Origin: Chlamydiota bacterium
Lineage (GTDB): Bacteria; Chlamydiota; Chlamydiia; Chlamydiales; JAJFMB01
NCBI GenBank assembly: GCA_021772355.1
Contig: JAJFMB010000076.1
Coordinates: 1-5,029 of the forward strand
Reading direction: 5' to 3'
DNA length: 5,029 bases
The position numbers and the translations under genes were made by a program. Each line of letters opens with the position of its first letter. The first letter of the stretch is position 1. Below the pieces are notes generated by a model. That model worked only from the letters and a program-made list of their open reading frames with translations, was not told where the DNA came from and did no database searches. Below, one piece after another: positions 1 to 5,029 of the stretch.

Positions 1-325
1 GATCAACAAAATTCTGCCACTTTTTTGCCCAACGAATTAGTTCGTCCGAGAAGAAAAAACCCGCCACAACACCAACGAGAATTTGTCCATAAAAGGGGAG
101 AAAAAATAAAAGAACAAGCCCTACAATTAAAATGACGTACCCGACAGTGTCGAGCGTATTTTCTTTTGCATACTCGTATAAGTTCTCCATATTTTCTTTG
201 TTTAATTTTTGGGAGATCTTATCTTTTATAGACTCATCGTTTTTAGTATTTGATTCAGGCTCATGAATTTCTTCCGCCTCAATATCTTCAGGCTCTTCCG
301 AGGGAGTTATTTCATCTTTTGCCAT
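1..325 (-). CDS. Partial gene for small acidic membrane protein of unknown function
   Basis: This minus-strand reading frame starts at the ATG at 325-323 and stays open for 108 codons to the left window edge, so its C-terminus is missing. It begins MAKDEITPSEEPEDIEAEEI. Residues 4-35 are strongly acidic (many Glu/Asp) and probably disordered. Residues 33-56 are charged and likely helical. A hydrophobic stretch follows at about 62-92, rich in Val/Leu/Ile/Phe/Gly with a Pro-Phe-Tyr-Gly break at 77-80, which reads as two closely spaced membrane helices or a membrane hairpin. A basic/aromatic segment comes next (RWAKKWQ, 98-104). There is no signal peptide. The start is supported by AAGG 7 nt upstream and a promoter at 360-388; the other ATG, at 330, gives only seven codons. 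I do not recognise the family. Its divergent orientation gives no evidence of a role in secretion. The call that it is a real gene rests on long unbroken coding, the start signals and a coherent protein layout. Confidence 0.72.
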   Translation of the reverse strand, partial: MAKDEITPSEEPEDIEAEEIHEPESNTKNDESIKDKISQKLNKENMENLYEYAKENTLDTVGYVILIVGLVLLFFLPFYGQILVGVVAGFFFSDELIRWAKKWQNFVD

Positions 326-359
326 GGCATTACCTTTACTATTTGTTTTAATGTAAGTT

Positions 360-388
360 GTTATATCTCAAGAAAAATATCGACGCAA
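360..388 (-). promoter_or_regulatory. Predicted sigma70-type promoter for the minus-strand membrane protein gene
   Basis: Read on the minus strand, there is a TTGCGT -35 box (388-383), a 17-nt spacer and a TATAAC -10 box (365-360). The -10 matches the consensus at 5 of 6 positions and the -35 at 3 of 6. Transcription would begin near 353, giving a leader of about 28 nt before the ATG at 325. The prediction rests on motif and spacing only. Confidence 0.45.
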
Positions 389-402
389 CATTTTTTAAGC
401 AT

Positions 403-430
403 TTAACATTTTCATTATTTGTGATAGAAT
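403..430 (+). promoter_or_regulatory. Predicted extended -10 promoter for the type II secretion operon
   Basis: A TTAACA -35 box (403-408) is followed by a 16-nt spacer and a TAGAAT -10 box (425-430). Each box matches the sigma70 consensus at 5 of 6 positions. A TG at 422-423, one base before the -10, makes it an extended -10 element. Transcription would start around 437, leaving a leader of about 190 nt before the first operon gene at 627. It is the best-scoring promoter I can find by eye upstream of that gene, and its -35 lies 14 bp from the -35 of the divergent promoter. Confidence 0.5.
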
Positions 431-467
431 AGCGATGTTGGAATAGTTTTGTTGAAAAAGTATTACC

Positions 468-503
468 ATGGAGATTTGCAGCAAACAACTCATCTTTAAC
501 TGA
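468..503 (+). CDS. Possible 11-residue leader ORF in the operon 5' leader (speculative)
   Basis: An ATG at 468 opens a frame of 11 codons (MEICSKQLIFN) ending in TGA at 501-503, which touches the base of the 502-551 hairpin. It lies downstream of the predicted transcription start near 437. There is no convincing Shine-Dalgarno sequence in front, and an ORF this short is expected by chance. It is recorded only because of its placement just before the hairpin. Confidence 0.12.
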   Translation: MEICSKQLIFN

Positions 504-551
504 TTTCGTTCTTACAGGTAGCGCTCGGGCTATTTACTGTGAACGAAAATC
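502..551 (+). promoter_or_regulatory. Imperfect inverted repeat (hairpin) in the operon leader
   Basis: GATTTCGTTC at 502-511 pairs with GAACGAAAATC at 541-551, leaving one bulged A. The stem continues as ACAG (514-517) against CTGT (537-540), with TT bulged, and ends in a loop of about 15-20 nt that is itself partly able to pair. The + strand gene upstream is absent (the neighbour reads left), so this is not a read-through terminator of a preceding gene. No T-run follows the stem directly; T-tracts come only at 559-562 and 567-570. It is therefore more likely a leader structure or a protein-binding dyad than an intrinsic terminator. The pairing is seen directly; any function is inference. 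Confidence 0.4.
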
Positions 552-626
552 ACTAAAGTTTTAAGCTTTTCTGCAACAAATCTTCAATGTACAACCTGTT
601 TAACAAGGCTTATTGGAAGAGGCATT

Positions 627-2102
627 ATGTTAATTAGAGATTGGCTATCATGGATCACGTACGCAGTGGGCGGTATCGCATTGCTGCTTTTACTATTGGG
701 TATCTCTGCCCATTGGTCCCGCCCCTCCACAATCCCTCCTGTTCCTCACATCAAAGAGAAAACAACTTTACCCGAAAGCTCTTTTACTCTTCCTCAAAAA
801 GACTATGACGCGATCGGCGAACCTGCCTTTACCGTGCAAATGACAGCATTTTCAATGCAGATTCCCGATTTACGGCAGCAACTCACCTATTTTGGAAAAA
901 ACAGCCGCCCCGACGCTCAAGCAGAAAAAACCATGCTTAATTTTGGTCTTCCCGGAAGTAAAACCTCCGCTTCTGTTTCACCAAACCAGAAATTATACCT
1001 GATTTTTGACAGAAAGCAAACACCCGGAAAATTTACTTTTAGCCCCAATAATGCCCCGACTTCTCTGTGGTTAGAAGCGAGTCCTCAAGGAAGTGAAGCT
1101 GCTGTCAAAATTGGCATGGTTAATGAAAAGGGAGAAACCATCCATACACCAAAACAGAACGCCCAATTCCGTCTAAAGGAAAAGGACCAAACACGTGTAA
1201 GCAAAGGATGGGAGCTCGGTAAATGGCGCGTTGATGCGACCCTTCTTTCTCGTCAAAAAGCGCGTTGGTACGGCCAGGATAAGTTTTTCGAGCGGCACGG
1301 TGGAGAAGAGTATGGTAGTGCTATCGGAAAAGAGCGGATCGATTTTATTGAAGGCGAAAATCCCTACTCGGTTTTCCTCGATGATAAAAGTGTTCTGATT
1401 TGGAAAGATCGGCGCTGGCAAGAAGCAACCCCTAGTCAAGACACAATCAAATACCCTTTGCTCGCAGTAAAAAAGATAAGCGACCGCGTGATGAACCTAG
1501 AGCTTTGGGATGTTGAGGGAAAAGCCAAAGTCAACCTCAACCTACTCAAATCTACTGACATGAAGCCTCCGCAAAACATCCAAAAAAGCTTTAAATATGT
1601 GGGAGCAAAAACAAGGTCCAAATTTATCTTTGAGATCAATAAAGAAAGGATGACGCTTCGTCCTAAAGACTGGCTTGTACTGACCAAAGAGGGATGGAAA
1701 AAACTGACAACTGCCGAAGAAATTGATGATTTCGTCAATCGGAAACTCACAGGTCCTTTATTTGTTTTTGATGGAATCGTCAGACAGGGAGATATCCAAA
1801 TTATTACCGGAACACTTTTCAATGCATCACGAACCGACATGCAGCCAGTCGAGATACCTGTACAAATAAATCGTAAGACAAATGGTAAAAATGAGAAGAC
1901 TAAAGGGCAAAGCGACGTAAAACCTAATTCATCCTACACTCCAAGTGCACCGAGGTCAGTTCCTGAACGCCCTCTTCCCCCCACCGAGCGCACAGCTCCG
2001 CCGGAACTTAACCGTGAACGCCCTCCTCCTCCTCGACTTAGAGAAAGGGGGGAAGAGAACCAATATCGTCCTTTAAATAATGAGGTTTCCTCTTTAAAAT
2101 AA
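627..2102 (+). CDS. Bitopic periplasmic-facing protein preceding gspD, possible T2SS coupling subunit
   Basis: The protein is 491 residues. The ATG at 627 is preceded by GGAAGAGG (615-622) at suitable spacing. Residues 10-28 form one hydrophobic segment (Leu-rich, LLLLLLG) with an Arg/Asp-Trp start before it, which reads as an uncleaved N-terminal anchor placing the rest in the periplasm. Residues 33-60 are a proline-containing linker. The body (about 65-412) is polar and beta-rich in appearance. It contains two segments, about 244-314 and 336-407, that align without gaps at an offset of 93 residues (shared L251/344, K254/347, L257/350, W264/357, T268/361, L304/397, TDM 310-312/403-405, P314/407), suggesting a duplicated domain. 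Residues 417-491 are a low-complexity tail rich in Pro, Arg and Glu. It sits 25 bp upstream of gspD, ending in tandem stops TAA-TAG. Position and topology fit a GspC/PilP-type link between the inner membrane and the secretin, but I see no family signature. It corresponds by position to the chlamydial hypothetical next to gspD. The gene is certain; the role is inferred. Confidence 0.85.
   Translation: MLIRDWLSWITYAVGGIALLLLLLGISAHWSRPSTIPPVPHIKEKTTLPESSFTLPQKDYDAIGEPAFTVQMTAFSMQIPDLRQQLTYFGKNSRPDAQAEKTMLNFGLPGSKTSASVSPNQKLYLIFDRKQTPGKFTFSPNNAPTSLWLEASPQGSEAAVKIGMVNEKGETIHTPKQNAQFRLKEKDQTRVSKGWELGKWRVDATLLSRQKARWYGQDKFFERHGGEEYGSAIGKERIDFIEGENPYSVFLDDKSVLIWKDRRWQEATPSQDTIKYPLLAVKKISDRVMNLELWDVEGKAKVNLNLLKSTDMKPPQNIQKSFKYVGAKTRSKFIFEINKERMTLRPKDWLVLTKEGWKKLTTAEEIDDFVNRKLTGPLFVFDGIVRQGDIQIITGTLFNASRTDMQPVEIPVQINRKTNGKNEKTKGQSDVKPNSSYTPSAPRSVPERPLPPTERTAPPELNRERPPPPRLRERGEENQYRPLNNEVSSLK
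2072..2100 (+). promoter_or_regulatory. Weak candidate internal promoter ahead of gspD
   Basis: TTTAAA (2072-2077), a 17-nt spacer and TAAAAT (2095-2100) lie within the last codons of the preceding gene and would start transcription near 2107, ahead of the gspD ATG at 2128. The region is AT-rich, so the match could be chance. If active, gspD could be transcribed apart from the gene in front. Confidence 0.18.
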
Positions 2103-2127
2103 TAGGTATATCCGTTTAAATTAGCTT

Positions 2128-4632
2128 ATGAAGAAAATCGTTTATATTTCTTTACTTACCCTGTCGTTTTATTTTTACGCCACTGCTCAAACAATCGCGG
2201 AAAAAAAAGCAGGAATCGTTGCCGGTGAAAGCGACTTAAGTCGTGAAGCGCAGGACATGCTCCTTGATGTCAACAAGCAACTTGAAGGTTGGCAAGAGCA
2301 ACTTAGAGAGCTTTATTCTCAGGTTATCGTTCTCTATCAAAACAACGCCCCCGAAGAAGACTACCAAGAGTTACTTGACACCATCAATGCGGTCAAAGAG
2401 AAAATGATCACCTTGGAGAGTGCTTGGCGCACAACTGTAGCAGGTGGCGGTGTAGAAGAGGGGTACTCCTTATGGCATCAACCTGATACCACCATTGAAC
2501 AACTTGTTATCGACTACGGTTCGCAAAATTTCGTATACCTTATCCCATCTGACGTCGGTTCCATTCGCGTTAGTATTAATTCAAGTTTGCCGATTCCACG
2601 CGCCTCTTGGGAAGAGATGCTTGAAACCATTCTGATTCAAAATGGTGTTGGAATCAAACAACTCAATCCTTTCTTAAGAGAGCTATATCCTGTCAAACAG
2701 GACAACTCAGGCATTGAGCTCATCACAAACAATCGACGAGATCTCGACCTTTTCCCTGATGATGCTCGTATCTGCTTTATGCTATCTCCCGATGCATCGG
2801 AGTTAAGACGCATTTGGCTTTTCTTAGGGAAGTTTATCAATCCCAATACTACTGTCCTGCAAATGATCGGTCGTGACATCTTGCTAATTTCACAAACTTC
2901 GGAAGTCAGGGATCTTATCAAGCTCTACGATTTCGTTTCAGCTAACCGTGGCGACAGAGACTACAAAGTGGTTACTCTTTCGAAGGTTGATGCAGAAGAA
3001 ATGGCCAAAATTTTAGGCGCAATTTTTGATCAGCTTATTGAACAACCCAAAGCAGTCGAAAAAACAGAGAAAGGGGAAAAGCCCAAAGTTGAAGCTACTG
3101 AAATTAACGATGTTGTCGGTTTAAAAGTACTGACCTTAGGCACTGTAGCACAGGCGCTGTTTTTGATCGGAACTCCTGAGGAGATTAAAAAAGCGGAAGA
3201 AATCATCAAGCGGGTGGAATCACAAGTTGGCGAGGCGCGCGCCAGAACCATTTTCTGGTACACAGCCAGACACTCATCTCCGGAAGATCTTGCTGAAGTG
3301 CTGTTAAAAATCTACAACCTTATGATTCAAACAGGAGCCGGTTATCCTGCTCCGCCCCAAGAGGGACAAAACCCCGCTAACAACGTCAATGTCTCACAAA
3401 AAGTGACACAACCGGCAGAAGATATTATTCTACCTCCTCCAACTTCTTTACGCTTGTACTCCGAAAGTTTCTACCAAGATGGTGGCTACATTGTAAACCC
3501 CGCCCCGGTCGAACCAGGACTAACACCACCGCCGGATTACAACAGAGACCGTGAAAATTTTATCGTCGATCCCAAAACTAACTCGATTGTTATGGTCGTC
3601 GAAGCAGATATTCTTCCTAAACTGAAAGAAGTGATCAAAAAGTTAGACGTTCCCAAAAAAATGGTGCAAATCGAAGTTCTTCTCTTTGAAAAACGGATGG
3701 ATCGTTCTACAGATTATGGCCTCAACCTACTCAAAATTGGCGATCGTGCCACTAACACGCAGGACACTGGAGTCGCTTGGAATAACACTATAATATCGCA
3801 GGGTGGTAGACCTGAAAACGCCGGCGTGTTTCAGTTTTTCTTAAGCCGCATGAAAGGGGAATCAGGAATACCGGCCTTTGACTATTTCTACCGCTTTTTG
3901 ATTTCGCAACAAGATATTCAAATCAACTCGGCCCCCTCTGTGATTGCCATCAACCAGACACCTGCCCTTATTGCAATTAAGGATGAGATCTCGATCAACA
4001 CCGGGGTGTTTGAAGTTGAAACAGCAAAAGGGGTAACACTTAAAGACGCCTTTACACGCGCTCAGTATGGTATAACAATTGCAATCACCCCTACCATTCA
4101 CATGCATGCCGAAGATGACTCCTATACTGATTACGACTATGTGACCTTAGAAACCGACATCACCTTTGACACCATCCAACCGCGACCTTTCCAACCCGAT
4201 CGACCTGATGTCAGCCGTCGGCAAGTGAAAAACAATGTGAGAGTCCCAGATGGGCAATCGGTTATTATCGGCGGACTACGACGTAAAATCAAATCAGATA
4301 GCAGAGAATATATTCCGTTTATCGGAGAACTGCCGGGCATCGGAAAACTATTCAGCATTACAGGATTGCGCGATCAAACAACAGAGATGTTTTTGATCAT
4401 CACTCCCAAGATCATCGTTGATCCCGCTGAGGACTACGAGCGCATCCGTCAAAAACAACTTTGCATGCGCCCAGGGGATATCCCTGCATTTCTCTGTCAA
4501 TTGGAGCGTGCTCAAGAGTGTGAGAAAACGCGCGTCCTTGAAAATAGCATGCGCATTCTTTTTGGAAGACCGTGCGATCGGTGCGTTGTGACAGAAGAAG
4601 AGGAGTTTGATGGCGGATATGCCGGATTCTAA
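2128..4632 (+). CDS. gspD: Type II secretion outer-membrane secretin GspD
   Basis: This protein of 834 residues multimerises to form the outer-membrane channel of the type II secretion system. Residues 1-20 are a Sec signal peptide (MKKI, hydrophobic core 4-16, A-T-A before a likely cut at 20/21; no lipobox). Residues 39-101 are charged and helical, coiled-coil-like, an unusual extension. An N0-like region spans about 119-200, followed by N1 (about 212-271), N2 (about 279-366, with a Lys/Glu-rich insert 306-326) and N3 (about 373-508, split by a Pro/Asn-rich insert 403-475). The secretin core covers about 512-765. It starts MVQIEVLLFEK (512-522), has NSAPSVIAINQTPA (600-613), and carries the family C-terminal signature VPDGQS..IIGGL (706-717), LPGIGKLF (735-742) and LIITPKII (756-763). 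The tail after 765 holds five of the six cysteines (779, 790, 798, 816, 819), including CxxC, and ends acidic (TEEEEF). No clear Shine-Dalgarno precedes the ATG, but a stop codon just upstream in frame excludes a longer N-terminus. The gene is longer than many GspDs. The family call is firm; GspD rather than PilQ is supported by the following gspE and the lack of AMIN domains. Confidence 0.95.
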   Translation: MKKIVYISLLTLSFYFYATAQTIAEKKAGIVAGESDLSREAQDMLLDVNKQLEGWQEQLRELYSQVIVLYQNNAPEEDYQELLDTINAVKEKMITLESAWRTTVAGGGVEEGYSLWHQPDTTIEQLVIDYGSQNFVYLIPSDVGSIRVSINSSLPIPRASWEEMLETILIQNGVGIKQLNPFLRELYPVKQDNSGIELITNNRRDLDLFPDDARICFMLSPDASELRRIWLFLGKFINPNTTVLQMIGRDILLISQTSEVRDLIKLYDFVSANRGDRDYKVVTLSKVDAEEMAKILGAIFDQLIEQPKAVEKTEKGEKPKVEATEINDVVGLKVLTLGTVAQALFLIGTPEEIKKAEEIIKRVESQVGEARARTIFWYTARHSSPEDLAEVLLKIYNLMIQTGAGYPAPPQEGQNPANNVNVSQKVTQPAEDIILPPPTSLRLYSESFYQDGGYIVNPAPVEPGLTPPPDYNRDRENFIVDPKTNSIVMVVEADILPKLKEVIKKLDVPKKMVQIEVLLFEKRMDRSTDYGLNLLKIGDRATNTQDTGVAWNNTIISQGGRPENAGVFQFFLSRMKGESGIPAFDYFYRFLISQQDIQINSAPSVIAINQTPALIAIKDEISINTGVFEVETAKGVTLKDAFTRAQYGITIAITPTIHMHAEDDSYTDYDYVTLETDITFDTIQPRPFQPDRPDVSRRQVKNNVRVPDGQSVIIGGLRRKIKSDSREYIPFIGELPGIGKLFSITGLRDQTTEMFLIITPKIIVDPAEDYERIRQKQLCMRPGDIPAFLCQLERAQECEKTRVLENSMRILFGRPCDRCVVTEEEEFDGGYAGF
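4594..4605 (+). promoter_or_regulatory. Ribosome binding site of gspE inside the gspD coding sequence
   Basis: The purine run GAAGAAGAGGAG encodes the Glu-Glu-Glu-Glu of the GspD tail (residues 823-826) and at the same time gives a strong Shine-Dalgarno (GAGGAG) ending 4 nt before the ATG at 4610. It decides the gspE start in favour of 4610 over the in-frame ATG at 4619, and fits translational coupling with gspD, which terminates 23 bp further on. Confidence 0.65.
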
Positions 4633-5029
4633 TGACAGTCTTAGCAGTGAGCTTGCACGTCACGGCATGCTGGGCGGTGAAGACGTTAATCGTTCGCTTG
4701 CAGAGCAGCTGGGCATGCCGATATACGCTGACTTATCCATTATCGAGTTTCCAAGAGAACGCCTAAAAGATATTCCTTACTCTTTTGTAAAAAGGAATCT
4801 TATTCTACCGGTCAAACAAGAGAATGGAACGATCCTTGTCGCTGTCGCCGATCCTTTGGACCTCGATCCCTTAGAAGAGCTCCATCACATGCTCAACACA
4901 GAAGTCAAAGCAGTCTACAGCCCAAAAGCTGCCATATTAATCGCAATTGATGAATGTTATCGCGATCAAAGCAGTGCTGCCTCACAAATGATTGCGGACC
5001 TATCGGGAAAAAAAATTGGAAAAGATGAA
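4610..5029 (+). CDS. gspE: Type II secretion assembly ATPase GspE, N-terminal part (cut by window end)
   Basis: Only the first 140 codons are present; the frame is open at the window edge. GspE is the cytoplasmic hexameric ATPase that drives pseudopilus assembly at the inner-membrane platform. What is visible is the N-terminal T2SSE_N/MshEN-type domain, not the ATPase core. Residues 11-35 form a helical lead-in (SSELARHGMLGGEDVNRSL). Residues 46-67 carry the characteristic ERLKDIPYSFVKRNLILPV pattern, 73-91 the GTILVAVADPLDLDPLEEL strand-turn-helix with the family's A-x-x-D-P motif, and 99-117 the closing V-x-x-V-(Y/S)-x(4)-I-x-x-A-I-(D/E)-x-x-Y pattern. Walker A/B and the zinc-binding region would lie beyond the edge. 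The ATG at 4610 overlaps gspD by 23 bp in another frame and has a good ribosome binding site. PilB or another GspE-family ATPase is possible on this domain alone; the gspD neighbour favours GspE. Confidence 0.88.
   Translation, partial: MADMPDSNDSLSSELARHGMLGGEDVNRSLAEQLGMPIYADLSIIEFPRERLKDIPYSFVKRNLILPVKQENGTILVAVADPLDLDPLEELHHMLNTEVKAVYSPKAAILIAIDECYRDQSSAASQMIADLSGKKIGKDE

Larger units (their letters stand above)
326..626. other. Divergent intergenic region with two promoters and a structured leader
   Basis: These 301 bases separate the minus-strand membrane protein gene from the T2SS operon. They hold two outward-facing sigma70-type promoters (360-388 and 403-430) and the 502-551 dyad. 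The stretch 552-614 shows only a short AAAG...CTTT inverted repeat (555-569) and nothing else I can name. No tRNA, other RNA gene, insertion sequence or CRISPR repeat was seen. Confidence 0.6.

Noticed and set aside
452..480. Second promoter candidate with TTGAAA at 452-457
   Set aside because: At the proper spacing the -10 position reads TTTGCA, a poor match, so the promoter at 403-430 is preferred.
502..570. The leader hairpin as a rho-independent terminator
   Set aside because: No T-run follows the stem directly, there is no + strand gene upstream to terminate, and the stem has several bulges.
1173..1840. Two minus-strand open frames (1173-1439 and 1436-1840) opposite the pre-gspD gene
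   Set aside because: They lie wholly antisense to a gene with a good start, membrane anchor and coherent composition; their translations show no domain pattern and no ribosome binding site was found.
1536..3735. Identical 15-mer CTCAACCTACTCAAA at 1536-1550 and 3721-3735
   Set aside because: Both copies encode the common string Leu-Asn-Leu-Leu-Lys in frame, with no similarity in the flanks; shared codon preference and chance explain it better than a mobile or regulatory repeat.
811..4582. Recurrent GCGATCG / CGATCG palindromes (such as near 811, 3740, 4573)
   Set aside because: They resemble part of the cyanobacterial HIP1 octamer, but the full octamer is not seen, the copies are few and lie inside codons, and the genes are not cyanobacterial in character.
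2637..4663. Several minus-strand open frames opposite gspD and the gspD/gspE junction
   Set aside because: They are shadows of the secretin reading frame, whose identity is firm from its signature motifs; their translations are low-quality and unrelated to known families.

Overview
The window carries the 5' part of a type II secretion (T2SS) operon on the + strand. A divergently transcribed small membrane protein gene is cut off at the left edge. The overall layout is: a partial minus-strand CDS (1-325), a roughly 300-base divergent intergenic region (326-626), a bitopic membrane protein gene of unknown family (627-2102), the outer-membrane secretin gene gspD (2128-4632), and the first 140 codons of the assembly ATPase gene gspE (4610 to the window end).

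Organism: base composition is moderate and slightly AT-rich. The order 'uncharacterised N-terminally anchored protein, gspD, gspE' resembles the gspD/gspE locus of the Chlamydiae (Chlamydia trachomatis CT573-CT572-CT571, recalled from memory and not searched). The large secretin with a cysteine-containing tail also fits an environmental member of that phylum (Parachlamydiales-like). This assignment is inference. Other Gram-negative phyla such as Verrucomicrobia or Lentisphaerae cannot be excluded from this window alone.

Intergenic region 326-626: two sigma70-type promoters face away from each other with their -35 boxes only 14 bp apart. One would serve the minus-strand gene with a short leader. 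The other is an extended -10 promoter that would serve the T2SS operon with a leader of about 190 nt. That leader holds a 49-nt imperfect hairpin (502-551) and a possible 11-codon leader ORF ending at its base. No RNA gene is visible.

How the genes work together: GspD forms the outer-membrane channel and GspE powers the inner-membrane pseudopilus platform. The 491-aa protein in front of gspD has one N-terminal membrane anchor, a periplasmic-type body and a proline-rich tail. Its position and topology match what is expected of an inner-membrane-to-secretin coupling subunit (GspC- or PilP-like), but no sequence match to those families is recognisable. The gspD and gspE reading frames overlap by 23 bp, and the gspE ribosome binding site lies in the acidic C-terminal codons of gspD, so the two are probably translationally coupled.

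The most unusual points are: (1) the unidentified GspC-position protein with an apparent internal domain duplication and a Pro/Arg/Glu tail; (2) a helical, coiled-coil-like extension in front of the secretin N0 domain; (3) a cysteine-rich C-terminal tail on the secretin; and (4) the structured operon leader.
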